In this document: positions 1 to 10,212 of the stretch, piece after piece
How the letters are laid out: each line of letters starts with the position of its first letter
Numbering within the stretch: position 1 is the stretch's first letter
Origin: Blautia sp. MSJ-9
GTDB lineage: Bacteria; Bacillota; Clostridia; Lachnospirales; Lachnospiraceae
DNA: 64,000 nucleotides
Direction of reading: 5' to 3'
Assembly (NCBI RefSeq): GCF_018919065.1
Contig: NZ_JAHLQG010000012.1
Span: forward strand, 62,001-126,000
The notes under the pieces: generated by a model
Database searches by the model: none
Seen by the model: only the letters and a program-made list of their open reading frames with translations
Told to the model about the DNA's origin: nothing
Made by a program: the position numbers and the translations under genes

Positions 1-735
1 TTCAAAATAATGGCGGCACGCTTCCAGAACCTCGTCCATGCTGTATCTGTTCGCAATCGGCATCAGTTCCCGGCGTTTCACATCATTCGGTGCATGAAGA
101 GAAAGAGCCAGTGTCATCTGAAGCTTTTCTTTTGCAAGGTCATAGATCTTCGGTACAAGCCCACAGGTAGATACCGTCAGATTTCTCTGGCTGATATGGA
201 GCCCGCCATCCTCTGTCAGAATATGTATGAATCTCAGCAGATTTTCATAATTATCCAGAGGTTCTCCGGTTCCCATCACTACCACATTGGATACTCTCTC
301 TCCTGTCATAGCCTGTATTCTGTAGATCTGATCCAGCATCTCCGACGGCAGCAGACACCTGGTCAATCCGCCGATCGTAGATGCACAGAATCTGCATCCC
401 ATGCGGCATCCAACCTGTGAGGAAATACAGACGGAATTTCCATGCTTGTATCTCATAAGAACACTTTCGATCACATTTCCATCACTGAGACGGAAAAGAT
501 ACTTCTGTGTCCCATCAATCTTAGAAGTCTGTACATCCACCATCTCTAATGCAGTGATCGGATATTCCTTTAACTTCTCCCTCAATCCTTTGGAAAGATT
601 TGTCATCTCGTCATAGGAAGTAACAAGGTGTTCATGCAGCCAGCTGTATATCTGTTTTGCACGAAATGGCTTGTCCCCCAGAGAGGTCATCAGTTCTTTT
701 AATTCATCGATTGTCATTGACTTAATATCTGTCAT
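1..735 (-). CDS. rlmN: RlmN, 23S rRNA A2503 / tRNA A37 C2-methyltransferase (C-terminus off left edge)
   Basis: Radical-SAM enzyme that methylates C2 of adenosine in 23S rRNA (A2503) and some tRNAs. Translating the minus strand from the ATG at 735 gives an N-terminal accessory region (residues about 1-95) followed by the radical-SAM cysteine cluster C110-x3-C114-x2-C117, the RlmN/Cfr spacing. The reading frame stays open to base 1, so the last third of the protein, including the methyl-carrying cysteine, lies outside the window. It begins 3 bases after the rsmB stop and is the last visible gene of the rRNA-modification run, consistent with co-transcription. Confidence 0.93.
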   Translation of the reverse strand, partial: MTDIKSMTIDELKELMTSLGDKPFRAKQIYSWLHEHLVTSYDEMTNLSKGLREKLKEYPITALEMVDVQTSKIDGTQKYLFRLSDGNVIESVLMRYKHGNSVCISSQVGCRMGCRFCASTIGGLTRCLLPSEMLDQIYRIQAMTGERVSNVVVMGTGEPLDNYENLLRFIHILTEDGGLHISQRNLTVSTCGLVPKIYDLAKEKLQMTLALSLHAPNDVKRRELMPIANRYSMDEVLEACRHYFE

Positions 736-738
736 TAT

Positions 739-2091
739 TTATTTTCTCCTGAATTTCGCAATAAAGAAGCCATCTGTCTTGTGTACACCCGGCAGAAGCT
801 GAAGATATCCAAGAGCAGTTGTCTCTGAATGAAGTTCCTCTGGCAGATATGGATCAATGCTCTCCAGTTTGAATGGATGATGATTCATAAACCACATCAT
901 GTTCTCTTCATTCTCTTCTTTCGCAATGGTACAGGTACTGAATACCAGAACTCCGCCCGGCTTCACATATTCTGCCGCACGATCCAGAATCGTTCTCTGC
1001 AGAATTACGATCTCTTCCTGTTTCTGTGGTGTCACACGGTATTTGATCTCAGGCTTCTTACCGATCACACCATATCCGGAACACGGAACATCTGCGATCA
1101 CTATGTCTGCCTTCAGCTCAGAATCCACATCAAATACAGTAGCATCCATCACATGGGCCTGCACATTGATAGAATCTGTTCTGTGAATGTTTTCTTCGAT
1201 CAGATCTACCTTGTACTGACTGATATCACGGGCATCTACGGTTCCATAGTCACCCATTTTATCCCCAACATGAAGACTCTTACCGCCCGGTGCAGCACAC
1301 ATATCTATAATGTAGTTTCCCTTCTGCGGATCTGCCACCTCTGCCACCAACATAGAACTCACATCCTGTACCTGGATCTTACCCTGTATAAAAGCATCCA
1401 GTGCCAGAATATGGTTATAATTGGAAATCTCATATGCATAAGGCAGATATGGAGCTGGTTTTACCTCCACTCCCTGATTCACAAGACTCTGATAAATCTC
1501 CTCCTGAGAATACTTGTGTGTCCTGCAGCGCACAGTGATTGGCTTCTCTTCCAGAAAAGCAGTCAGAATTTTCTCTGTCCTCTCTTCGCCATAGTCTTCA
1601 AGCCAGCGATTCACCAGCGTCTCCGGCATAGAGTATCTGACAGATAAATGTCTCACAAGATTTTCTTCTCTTGAAGGCAGTTCCAGATTCTTCCACTCTC
1701 TGGCTATCGTGCGCAGTACCCCATTTACAAAAGGTTTCAGATTGTAGAATCCTTTTCTCTGCGCCAGTTTCACGGCTTCATTGCACACTGCACTGTCTGG
1801 AACACTGTCCATAAATCTGATCTGATATACTGCACTTCTCAGGATTTCCCTAATAGCAGGTTTCATTTTGTCTACAGTTACTTTTGAATAAGAATCAATA
1901 ATATAATCTATTAAAATACGATATTCCAGGGTTCCTTCACAGACTCTGGTGATAAAAGCTCTCTCCTGTCTTGGAAGGAACTGATACTTGGAAAGGGCAT
2001 TGCGGATCGCAATATGACTGTGCTTTCCCTCTTCCTCAATTTCCAGCAAAATCTGTAATATCAGTTCTCTGGTATTTATTCCATTAGTCAC
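739..2091 (-). CDS. rsmB: RsmB, 16S rRNA m5C967 methyltransferase
   Basis: Cytosolic SAM-dependent methyltransferase making 5-methylcytosine at 16S rRNA position 967. The 450 residues match the full family length: a NusB-like RNA-binding N-domain (about 1-140), then a Rossmann methyltransferase domain with the SAM-binding motif CAAPGGK (265-271), the PCSG motif with Cys337 and the catalytic FSTCT motif with Cys387. Both cysteines needed by the RsmB/Nop2 mechanism are present. It overlaps the upstream peptidase gene by 8 bases, which supports translational coupling, and is followed directly by rlmN. Confidence 0.95.
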   Translation of the reverse strand: MTNGINTRELILQILLEIEEEGKHSHIAIRNALSKYQFLPRQERAFITRVCEGTLEYRILIDYIIDSYSKVTVDKMKPAIREILRSAVYQIRFMDSVPDSAVCNEAVKLAQRKGFYNLKPFVNGVLRTIAREWKNLELPSREENLVRHLSVRYSMPETLVNRWLEDYGEERTEKILTAFLEEKPITVRCRTHKYSQEEIYQSLVNQGVEVKPAPYLPYAYEISNYNHILALDAFIQGKIQVQDVSSMLVAEVADPQKGNYIIDMCAAPGGKSLHVGDKMGDYGTVDARDISQYKVDLIEENIHRTDSINVQAHVMDATVFDVDSELKADIVIADVPCSGYGVIGKKPEIKYRVTPQKQEEIVILQRTILDRAAEYVKPGGVLVFSTCTIAKEENEENMMWFMNHHPFKLESIDPYLPEELHSETTALGYLQLLPGVHKTDGFFIAKFRRK

Positions 2092-2776
2092 GGTCTCTTC
2101 CTCCGGCCAGTATGATCAGTCTTAAAAGCTGCAGAATGGATGATGCAAGTGCTGCCACATAGGTAAGAGCTGCTGCTGTAAGAACTTTCTTTGCTCCTTT
2201 TACTTCATCAGTTCCAAGCATTCCTGAACTTCCCAGCATTTTCAGTGCTCTTGAAGAGGCATTAAACTCTACAGGAAGAGTCACAAGCTGAAAAAGAACA
2301 GCAAAGCTGAACAGCAGAATCCCCAGTGTCAGCAATGGGCGAATAGAAAGGATCAGTCCTGCCAGAAATAACGGCCAGGAAAGTGTTGATCCGATATTCG
2401 CCACAGGTACGATCGCGGAACGCAGATTCAACGGCACGTAATTCTGCGCATCCTGAATGGCATGTCCGCATTCATGTGCTGCCACGCCAATGGCAGCTAC
2501 AGAAGTTCTGTCATATACATCCTGCGAAAGAGCCAGCTGCTTATTTCTCGGATCATAGTGGTCTGTCAGGCTTCCGGAAATCGGTACAACCGTAACATCC
2601 GTGATTCCCGCCATACGAAGGATTCTTCTGGCTGCTTCTGCCCCGGTAAGCCCGGATGCACTGCGCACTCTGCTGTAAATAGCAAATGTGCTCTTCACTC
2701 TTGCAGAAGCCGCCATAGATAATAACATTCCTATGATCAGCAGGAAATAAGTAGGGTCAAAATAGTATCCGTACAT
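2084..2776 (-). CDS. Membrane neutral zinc metallopeptidase (YugP type)
   Basis: A 230-residue membrane protein of the YugP / Zn-dependent peptidase 2 family. An N-terminal membrane helix (about 9-25) precedes the zinc-binding HECGH motif at 101-105, and two further hydrophobic stretches follow (about 118-165 and 205-225). The substrate of the family is unknown. The gene sits between fmt and rsmB, four bases after the fmt stop and overlapping rsmB by 8 bases; this position is common in clostridia and suggests a housekeeping role tied to translation or membrane proteostasis, which is inference only. Confidence 0.88.
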   Translation of the reverse strand: MYGYYFDPTYFLLIIGMLLSMAASARVKSTFAIYSRVRSASGLTGAEAARRILRMAGITDVTVVPISGSLTDHYDPRNKQLALSQDVYDRTSVAAIGVAAHECGHAIQDAQNYVPLNLRSAIVPVANIGSTLSWPLFLAGLILSIRPLLTLGILLFSFAVLFQLVTLPVEFNASSRALKMLGSSGMLGTDEVKGAKKVLTAAALTYVAALASSILQLLRLIILAGGRDRD

Positions 2777-2780
2777 CTAA

Positions 2781-3728
2781 TCACTCCTTATGATCTGTAA
2801 AACATGTTCCATCTTCAATGTGATATCCACGGAGAAATACCTCTGTCTCCATTCGTTTCTTACCTTCTAACTGTACCTCTGTAAGGATCAGAGAACCTTT
2901 TCCGCATGCGGCATGTATGCCTTCCTTATCTGTCAGAAAAACAGTTCCCGGAGCAGCATCTGTCTGTTTGTCACTGACTCTGCACTTCCATACTTTTAAA
3001 GTCTTTCCATTAATAAAAGTATAAGCACTTGGCCATGGATTCAGTCCGCGTACCAGACGCTCCAGTTCCTCTGCCGATTTGCTGAAATCCATCAGTCCCA
3101 TCTGCTTGGTGATCATGGACGCATACGGTGTCGGGCTCTCTTCCGGCTGTTTCACACGCTCTGCTGTTCCCTGCTCAATAGATGGCAATGTCTTGATCAG
3201 CAATTCCGCACCTGCCTGTGCAAGCTTTCCAAACAGACTTCCGCCAGTTTCCTCCGGTGCCAGAGGAATAATGATCTTAGAGATCATATCTCCTGTGTCA
3301 AGTCCCTCTCCCATCTGCATGATCGTAACACCAGATTCCTTCTCTCCATCAATGACTGCCTGCTGGATTGGAGCTGCACCTCTGTACTTAGGCAGAAGTG
3401 ATGCATGAATGTTAATGCATCCATACTTCGGAAGGTCCAGAACCTCTTTCGGAATGATCTGTCCAAATGCTGCAACAATAATAATATCTGGATTGATCTC
3501 CTTTAAAGTTTCCAGAAATTCCTGATTATTTCTTACTTTCTGCGGCTGATATACCGGAATCTCATGCATAAGTGCCTCTTCTTTGACAGGAGTCGGAAGT
3601 AAAGTCTTTCCTCTTCCCTTTGGCTTATCAGGCTGTGTGACTACTGCTGCCACTTCATATCCGGCTTCGATCAGTGCATGTAATGGCGGCACTGCGAAAT
3701 CCGGTGTTCCCATAAAAACTGTCTTCAT
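2781..3728 (-). CDS. fmt: Methionyl-tRNA formyltransferase
   Basis: Formylates initiator Met-tRNA using 10-formyl-tetrahydrofolate, enabling bacterial translation initiation. The 315-residue protein is full length: formyltransferase N-domain with the GTPDFAVP start (7-14), the folate/catalytic HASLLPKYRGAAP segment (108-120, with Asn106 and His108), and the C-terminal OB-like tRNA-binding domain. It follows def on the same strand, the classic def-fmt pairing in which formyl addition and removal are co-encoded; the gap to def is about 135 bases. Confidence 0.97.
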   Translation of the reverse strand: MKTVFMGTPDFAVPPLHALIEAGYEVAAVVTQPDKPKGRGKTLLPTPVKEEALMHEIPVYQPQKVRNNQEFLETLKEINPDIIIVAAFGQIIPKEVLDLPKYGCINIHASLLPKYRGAAPIQQAVIDGEKESGVTIMQMGEGLDTGDMISKIIIPLAPEETGGSLFGKLAQAGAELLIKTLPSIEQGTAERVKQPEESPTPYASMITKQMGLMDFSKSAEELERLVRGLNPWPSAYTFINGKTLKVWKCRVSDKQTDAAPGTVFLTDKEGIHAACGKGSLILTEVQLEGKKRMETEVFLRGYHIEDGTCFTDHKE

Positions 3729-3864
3729 ATGTTAAAATGTCACCTCTTCTTTCTCTTGTATTTTCTCTGCTGTTTCAGCATCCGGACATATCCCGGACCT
3801 CTGGCCTGTTCATATCAAAACACCACTGGATACAGCATTGAACAACTATTTCCAACACTTTTTA

Positions 3865-4341
3865 TTATTCCTCATCCTCATCATAAGTTACATGATGAAG
3901 TTCTCCCTCTACCAGTTCTGTGTACATATGTCCATCCAGATGATCCAGTTCATGACAGAATGCACGGGCCAGAAGTCCCTCGCCTTCATATTCTACCTCA
4001 TTCATGTCCTCATCCAGTGCTTTTACCTTTACATAGTTCGGACGTGTTACCTGTCCTGCCATTCCCGGTACACTTAAGCATCCCTCATCTCCTGTCTGCT
4101 CTCCGGATGTCTCAAGGATCTCAGGATTGATCAGAACGATCGGGCCTTCTCCTATATCAATAACAACGATACGTTTCAGAATTCCTACCTGCGGTGCAGC
4201 AAGACCAACACCCATTGCCTCATACATGGTATCAAGCATATCCGTGATCAGATCATGGATACGTGGTGTCATTTTATCCACCGGTCTGCTAACTTTTGTA
4301 AGTACTTCATCGCCTTCTACTCTGATTGTTCTAAGTGCCAT
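3865..4341 (-). CDS. def: Peptide deformylase
   Basis: Iron/zinc hydrolase that removes the N-formyl group from nascent proteins. All three family motifs are visible in the 158 residues: GVGLAAPQ (44-51), EGCLS with metal ligand Cys88 (86-90) and HELDH (130-134), which supplies two histidine ligands and the catalytic glutamate. It lies between priA and fmt in a minus-strand operon. The 180-base gap to priA holds a long copy of the dispersed repeat described separately, so def may have its own promoter. Confidence 0.96.
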   Translation of the reverse strand: MALRTIRVEGDEVLTKVSRPVDKMTPRIHDLITDMLDTMYEAMGVGLAAPQVGILKRIVVIDIGEGPIVLINPEILETSGEQTGDEGCLSVPGMAGQVTRPNYVKVKALDEDMNEVEYEGEGLLARAFCHELDHLDGHMYTELVEGELHHVTYDEDEE

Positions 4342-4380
4342 TTCTTTCTTCTCCTTTTCTCTGACTGAATTTTTAACTAA

Positions 4381-4519
4381 AAACGTAACTGTTCAGTACC
4401 TTCATAGTTACGAGTCAAAATCCATTGAAAATCGCCTGCGGCGATGGGATTTTGACTTGTATGTCTCGGGATTTTGGCATTTTCATGCCAAAACACCTCG
4501 CGGAATAGTGGACTTCTGA
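4381..4519. repeat. Dispersed palindromic repeat, family A, long copy
   Basis: This intergenic stretch between priA and def holds a long member of the repeat family found throughout the window. Visible parts are GTTAC/GTAAC ends, a perfect hairpin TTTTGGCAT-ATGCCAAAA around 4473-4493, a CACCTCGCGGAATAG block, and a larger inverted repeat in which GAGTCAAAATCC (about 4411) pairs with GGATTTTGACT (about 4447). The same GGCATGAAAATGCC hairpin recurs at 54525. Confidence 0.7.
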
Positions 4520-4523
4520 ATAG

Positions 4524-6743
4524 TTACTGAAAATCAAATTGTATATATAGTTTCCGAAAACCGGAATTTATTTCTATGTATTTCTCAAGCTGGTCTTTGA
4601 TCCAGACCAGTACCTGGTAATCTTCGTGTTTCAGATAAATGACCTGTCTGTAAATATCCTTTACTTTTCCCACTGCTGCATAAGCAGGTCCGATCACATG
4701 AAGGTCATTCTTCTTATAGATCCGCTGCACATACAGCTTCAGATAATGCATCGCCTGAACCAGAAGCTCATCCTCCGGACCTGATCCGAGGACTGCCAGC
4801 ATATGCGCTGCCGGCGGATAATCCAGGAGCATACGATAACTCATCTCTTCCTCATAAAAAGCCTGATAATCCTGCACAGCTGCCGCCTGGATACTGTAAT
4901 GATCTGGCTGATAGGTCTGTATCACAGCTTCTCCCGGCTTCTCGCCACGTCCACCACGTCCTGCTGCCTGACACAGAAGCTGAAAAGTCCTCTCAGCACA
5001 TCTGTAATCCTCTGCATTCAGTGACAGATCTGCTGCAACTACACCAACCAGTGTTACATCCGGAAAATCATGCCCCTTGACGATCATCTGCGTTCCGATC
5101 AGCACATCTGCTTCATGTTTTGCAAAAGATGCCAGAATTTTCTCATAACTCCCCTTCGTCCTTGTAGTATCAAAATCCATCCTAAGTGTACGGACTCCCT
5201 GAAAAGTTTCTCTCACTACTTTCTCAATCTGCTGTGTTCCTGCCTTAAATCCGCCAATATATGGAGATCCACAGACCGGACATGCCTGAGGTTTTCGCGT
5301 TTCATATCCACAATAGTGGCACAGAAGTCTGTCATTATTATGTTCTGAGAGAGCCACATCACAATGCGGACATTTCATCACCTGTCCGCAGGAACGACAG
5401 GAGACAAAACCTGCATATCCTCTTCGGTTAAGAAAAAGCATGACCTGCTCTTTCTTCTCAAACCGCGCTTTCATTTTCTCCCGTAATTCTCTGCTGAGCA
5501 CCGAACGATTGCCTGCCTTCAATTCTTCCCGCAAATCCACAATAGAAACCTGCGGCATAGGTCTGCTTCCATATCTGGCATTTAAACGCACCAGGCCATA
5601 AGCACCTTTCTTCGCCTGACTATAAGCTTCCACAGAAGGAGTAGCAGATCCGAGAACTACTCGTGCATGCTCTAACTCAGCTCTCTTAATCGCAGTTTCC
5701 CTGGCATGATAACGCGGGCTGCTCTCGCTCTTATAACTTGGTTCATGTTCCTCGTCGATAACTATAAGCCCCAGATTGCCAAACGGCGTAAACAGCGCAG
5801 ATCGCGGACCGATCATCACCTGAACTTCCCCTCTCTTTGCACGCTTGAACTGATCATAGCGTTCTCCCTGAGACTGTCTGGAATTGATCACAGACACTTT
5901 ATCTCCGAACCTTGCATAAAATCTGCGCACAGTCTGATAAGTAAGTGCAATTTCAGGAATCAGTACAATGGCCTGTTCTCCTCTGGAAATCGTCCACTCG
6001 ATCAACTTCATATAGACCTGAGTTTTTCCACTTCCTGTTACACCTTCGATCAGTACAGGTCGCGGAGATTGTTTCTCCCATTCTTCCCTGATCTGCTGTA
6101 CTGCTATCTCCTGCTCCTGAGTAAGAAGCATCTGGTTTTCTGCCGGAATATCACTGGTATCCATCGAATTTCTCAGTATCTCATCATATTCTATCCGGAT
6201 GATTCCCTGTTCCTGCATCTTCTTTATAACCGCTGAAGTTGCCCCAAGTTTCTTTGATGCCTGTGCAGAATCCAGTCTCTTCTTCTCCAGAAGTTCCTTC
6301 AGAAGTCTTGTTCTGGCTCTGAATCTTGTTTTCTCAAGATCTGCCAGTATCTGATACCCTTCGTCTTCAGAAATGTTCAGACATATATATCTTCTCTCTT
6401 TTGCCTTGATCTTCTCCTGGATCGGAAGTACGGTCTTGAGCGCCTGAATCATGGTAGACCCGTAATTCTCTTTCATCCAGGCTGCCAGCGCGATCAATCG
6501 GGATTCCGTAGTCTCTTCTCCGCTACAGATCTCACAGATTTCTTTCAGTTTTCCGGATGCAATCTTCGGTTCCTTTGAAAAACCTGTTACATATCCCTTA
6601 CGCAGCTGACTGGCATTTCCAAAGGGGATGGATACCACCATCCCCACCTTTATCTCCTGTTCCAGTCTCTCCGGTACCTTGTATTGAAAACTCCGGTCCA
6701 GTTTGTCGCTGGAAATATCAATTATAATATCTGCATATATCAT
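4524..6743 (-). CDS. priA: Primosomal protein N' (replication restart helicase)
   Basis: Superfamily 2 DNA helicase that recognises stalled forks and reloads the replisome. The 739 residues contain, in order, the 3'-end DNA-binding domain, a winged-helix region, Walker A GVTGSGKT (about residue 234), the DEEH box followed by EPSYKS, and the zinc-binding region with four CxxC pairs (CRSCG, CPHCD, CHYCG, CPVCG) inside the helicase lobe. Length and motif order are those of a complete PriA. It is the first gene of the priA-def-fmt-peptidase-rsmB-rlmN run. Confidence 0.97.
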   Translation of the reverse strand: MIYADIIIDISSDKLDRSFQYKVPERLEQEIKVGMVVSIPFGNASQLRKGYVTGFSKEPKIASGKLKEICEICSGEETTESRLIALAAWMKENYGSTMIQALKTVLPIQEKIKAKERRYICLNISEDEGYQILADLEKTRFRARTRLLKELLEKKRLDSAQASKKLGATSAVIKKMQEQGIIRIEYDEILRNSMDTSDIPAENQMLLTQEQEIAVQQIREEWEKQSPRPVLIEGVTGSGKTQVYMKLIEWTISRGEQAIVLIPEIALTYQTVRRFYARFGDKVSVINSRQSQGERYDQFKRAKRGEVQVMIGPRSALFTPFGNLGLIVIDEEHEPSYKSESSPRYHARETAIKRAELEHARVVLGSATPSVEAYSQAKKGAYGLVRLNARYGSRPMPQVSIVDLREELKAGNRSVLSRELREKMKARFEKKEQVMLFLNRRGYAGFVSCRSCGQVMKCPHCDVALSEHNNDRLLCHYCGYETRKPQACPVCGSPYIGGFKAGTQQIEKVVRETFQGVRTLRMDFDTTRTKGSYEKILASFAKHEADVLIGTQMIVKGHDFPDVTLVGVVAADLSLNAEDYRCAERTFQLLCQAAGRGGRGEKPGEAVIQTYQPDHYSIQAAAVQDYQAFYEEEMSYRMLLDYPPAAHMLAVLGSGPEDELLVQAMHYLKLYVQRIYKKNDLHVIGPAYAAVGKVKDIYRQVIYLKHEDYQVLVWIKDQLEKYIEINSGFRKLYIQFDFQ

Positions 6744-6801
6744 GAACTCATTCCTGTTGTATCCGGATGTTCTCTGTCCTGGATTCTAAATAAACCTGCT
6801 G

Positions 6802-8259
6802 TTATTTTCCTGCAAGAATATCTGCGATCAGAACACGTTCATCCATCGGATATTTCTTTCCTTTGATCTCCTGATAATCCTCATGTCCCTTACCTGCCAG
6901 TACAATAATATCACCAGGTTCTCCATGATGGATTGCATAGGCGATTGCCTCTTTTCTGTCAGCAATTTCCACGTACTTGCCATCTGTTTTTGCCATACCG
7001 ATCTTAATATCATCAATAATTGCCTGCGGCTCTTCGTCACGTGGATTATCAGATGTGATGATCGTAAGATCTGCAAGCTTTCCTGCAACTTCACCCATCT
7101 CATAACGGCGAAGTTTGGATCTGTTTCCTCCACATCCAAACAGGCAGACCAGTCTGTGCGGATTGTATTCTTTCAATGTAGTCAGAAGACTCTCCAGTGC
7201 CATTGCATTATGCGCATAATCGATCATCAGTGTAAAATCGTCTGATACTTTCACCATCTCAATACGGCCTTTTACTTTGGCTACTTTTAATGCTTTAAGA
7301 ATATTCTCTTCTGATACTTTAAAGTGACGGCAGATTGCGATCGCTGTCAATGAATTATAAATACTGAACTTACCAGGAATATCAATCTCTACATGGAAAT
7401 CCAGCAATCCTTTCAGATGATAGGAAATTCCCAGATATCCTTTGCCGCCTACCAGTTTTGCATCCTCTGCACGGAGATCTGCTTCCGGTGAAAATCCATA
7501 AGTTTCCAGACTGCAGGTATGTCCCTCAATGATCTTCTGGAAATGCTCGTCATCTCTGTTTACAATACCTACTTTACACTGTTTCAGCAGCAAAGATTTG
7601 CATCTGAGATAATCATCGAAATCTTTATGTTCATTTGGTCCGATGTGATCTGGTTCAATATTTGTAAAGATACCAAAATCAAAGATAAAGCCCTGTGTTC
7701 TATGAAGCATCAGTCCCTGAGAAGAAACTTCCATAACCACACAGTCACATCCTGCTTCTACCATTTCATGGAAATATTCCTGGATCACATAGGATTCCGG
7801 AGTTGTGTTCTTCGCAGGAATCACTTTGTCACCAATGATCGCTTCAATTGTTCCGATCAGACCTACTTTATATCCTGCATTCTCCAGAATAGACTTTACC
7901 ATATAAGTAGTTGTGGTCTTTCCTTTGGTTCCTGTGATACCAATGGTCTTAAGTTTCTCTGCCGGATGTCCGAAATATGCCGCTGAAATAAACGCCATTG
8001 CATATCGTGTATCTTTCACAAGGATCACTGTCACATCTTCCGGTGCTTCTACAGCTTCTTCTACAACCAGTACTTTGGCACCCTTTGCGATTACATCCGG
8101 TACAAACTTATGGCCGTCCACAACCGCACCGCGAATGCAGATAAAAAGAGAACCATCTTCTACTTTTCGGGAGTCATAGATTACATTCTTTACTTCCTGG
8201 TCTGTACTGCCCTGAAGGCATGTATATTCCAGTTTTTCTAATAAGGATACTAATTTCAT
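6802..8259 (-). CDS. murE: UDP-MurNAc-tripeptide synthetase, meso-diaminopimelate type
   Basis: Mur ligase adding the third amino acid to UDP-MurNAc-L-Ala-D-Glu in cytosolic peptidoglycan synthesis. From the ATG at 8259 the protein has 485 residues, with the ATP-binding GITGTKGKTTTT (107-118) and the specificity motif DNPRDE near residue 400; DNPR is the signature of meso-DAP ligases rather than lysine ligases, which agrees with dapF in the window. The upstream in-frame start at 8277 is rejected because GGAGG at 8266-8270 lies 6 bases before 8259. It is transcribed ahead of priA. Confidence 0.96.
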   Translation of the reverse strand: MKLVSLLEKLEYTCLQGSTDQEVKNVIYDSRKVEDGSLFICIRGAVVDGHKFVPDVIAKGAKVLVVEEAVEAPEDVTVILVKDTRYAMAFISAAYFGHPAEKLKTIGITGTKGKTTTTYMVKSILENAGYKVGLIGTIEAIIGDKVIPAKNTTPESYVIQEYFHEMVEAGCDCVVMEVSSQGLMLHRTQGFIFDFGIFTNIEPDHIGPNEHKDFDDYLRCKSLLLKQCKVGIVNRDDEHFQKIIEGHTCSLETYGFSPEADLRAEDAKLVGGKGYLGISYHLKGLLDFHVEIDIPGKFSIYNSLTAIAICRHFKVSEENILKALKVAKVKGRIEMVKVSDDFTLMIDYAHNAMALESLLTTLKEYNPHRLVCLFGCGGNRSKLRRYEMGEVAGKLADLTIITSDNPRDEEPQAIIDDIKIGMAKTDGKYVEIADRKEAIAYAIHHGEPGDIIVLAGKGHEDYQEIKGKKYPMDERVLIADILAGK

Positions 8260-8406
8260 TTTAATCCTCCATATCATTTCCTGCCGTCCCGAAATCTATT
8301 CATTAAAGAGCTCACAAAAGTCCGGAGCGGAGGTGTTCTTTTACTAAAGCGTATATTCTATATAAGAATAGCACACCTCCCAAACCGTTTCAACGTTGAT
8401 TTTTCG

Positions 8407-10212
8407 TTATCTTAATTGCTTTTTATTCCCTTTTTTGTAAGCAAATCCCACCAATCCTGACATCCCTGCCAAAATTGCTATTGCGAGATATAACCCGATT
8501 TCCGTTTCATCCCCAGTTCGTGGTTTGGACGCTGCTGCATAGGAATCCGCTGATTTGGACGCATATCCGTTTCCTCCTCCATAAGTCTGCAGTGCTGTCT
8601 CTGTAGGCTGTGGAGTGGCAGTTACGGTATTCTCATTTGCAGTCAATGTGACTTCAGACTGTGACTTCACTGTCTGCGAACCGGTTTCTTCCGCAACTAC
8701 AATTACCTCATTGATCAATTCCTGGCTGGATAAATACTGTGGAACTGTCACTGTTGCATAAAGAGCAAACGCTTCTCCCGGCGCAATCTGCGGGATCATC
8801 GCCTGCGTTCCACTGCTGTTTATGGTTACCCCTTCTTTCTGTACAAATTTCGCCTGTATTCCGGCATTCTGAAATCTCTCTGTACTCAGTATGGAATGTA
8901 ACGTGCGTTCTCCTGTATTACGAATACAAATCTGGTATGTAATCGTATCTCCTGGATAGGCTTCTGTTCTGTCGGCAGTTTTTTCCACCTCGAATGCAGC
9001 TTTTAATTCTGTTGCCTTCAACTTCGCAGATGCCTGACATCCGATATTCTCATTCTTTCCCGGATGTTTTGCGCTCACGGTTACGGTGTGTGTCAATTCC
9101 CCAGACTGTCTTTCTGTAAGCTGTGCCGTCAGTCGAAGTTTCCTATTCTCTCCTGGCTGTAAAATTTTTAGAACTCCCTGCATACCGTTTGCTGCAAAAT
9201 TATCCGCTGATTCCCATGCTGCGTTTATATCCTTCATAGAAAAATTACTGGAAATTTCTATATTTTCCAAGGAAATCTCGCCCGTGTTCTTCACTTCAAG
9301 CACATAAGACACAGCCTGTCCTGCACGTATCTCTGTTGCAGACTGTTGCAGTTCTGCTGTAAGTCCGGTTTTCGCTTCAGTTACGGTAAGAACCGCTGAT
9401 TCTGCGGCAGCCAGTATCTTGTTCTCTTCTTCTGTTTTCATCCAGAAATATGTACCTGTTGTCTCTTGGTCTTTGTATAAAGGAGCATCCTGGCATACCG
9501 GATAGGTAACTGCTACAGAAGAAATCTGATACTCTGTTCTCAGTGAAACAGGAATTATCAATGTAAAAGTATCTGTATTTTCATCCGGCTTCGGAACCTC
9601 ACAGATGAGTTTGGTAATCTCTGTTTCCTCGCCCTTCTGATTCTGAATCTGTACAGATTCCGCCTTCATATCATGCTTCAGACCAGATTCATCCACCTGA
9701 AAATATTCAGATATATACGCTGTCAGAAAATATTTGGTTTCTGTTGGCCGAGTATTCTCCTCTTGCTGTCCTTCACTTTCATTTGCAGTGGCTTGATCTG
9801 CTGACTCATTTTCAGATGCCTCATTCACAACCTCTTCAGTTCCATCTGCTGTATTTTCCTCATTCTCTTCTCCATTTGCTTCCCCGTTATTTGCTTCGCT
9901 CTCATCCGATCCACCTTCACTGGCTTCGTTTTCAATTTCACTTTCTGCCGGCTTTTCCTCCTGCACATTTTCGCCTTTATCCACATCCTGTGTCTTCTTA
10001 TACAATTCTTTTAGTCCGCTTACTTCAAGCCTGATCTCTGCCTGAAAGTTCTTCTCATCTGTCCACTCAGCACTCTGCTGCAGCAAAACCTCCGGTGCTG
10101 CAAGTTCCTGTGCTTCAAATTCTGCCGCAGAAACAGTACAATTTCCCATAATTCCTGCCAGAACGGTTACTACAACCGCTTTTTTTAACTGAATCCATAT
10201 TCTTTTTTTCAT
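8407..10212 (-). CDS. Cell-wall-anchored surface protein with sortase signal and repeat domains
   Basis: A 601-residue exported protein of unknown ligand. A signal peptide (1-30, ending SAAE) is followed by an acidic Glu/Ser/Asn-rich low-complexity stretch (about 78-158), then two Ig-like modules of the DUF11 conserved-repeat kind (about 285-395 and 410-525, each with a KNTG or RNTG motif), a Thr-rich linker, and a C-terminal sorting signal: KPRTGDE, a hydrophobic helix and a positive tail ending KKGNKKQLR. The motif is an LPXTG-like variant with Lys in place of Leu. No sortase gene is in the window. It stands alone between murE and arcC. Confidence 0.85.
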   Translation of the reverse strand: MKKRIWIQLKKAVVVTVLAGIMGNCTVSAAEFEAQELAAPEVLLQQSAEWTDEKNFQAEIRLEVSGLKELYKKTQDVDKGENVQEEKPAESEIENEASEGGSDESEANNGEANGEENEENTADGTEEVVNEASENESADQATANESEGQQEENTRPTETKYFLTAYISEYFQVDESGLKHDMKAESVQIQNQKGEETEITKLICEVPKPDENTDTFTLIIPVSLRTEYQISSVAVTYPVCQDAPLYKDQETTGTYFWMKTEEENKILAAAESAVLTVTEAKTGLTAELQQSATEIRAGQAVSYVLEVKNTGEISLENIEISSNFSMKDINAAWESADNFAANGMQGVLKILQPGENRKLRLTAQLTERQSGELTHTVTVSAKHPGKNENIGCQASAKLKATELKAAFEVEKTADRTEAYPGDTITYQICIRNTGERTLHSILSTERFQNAGIQAKFVQKEGVTINSSGTQAMIPQIAPGEAFALYATVTVPQYLSSQELINEVIVVAEETGSQTVKSQSEVTLTANENTVTATPQPTETALQTYGGGNGYASKSADSYAAASKPRTGDETEIGLYLAIAILAGMSGLVGFAYKKGNKKQLR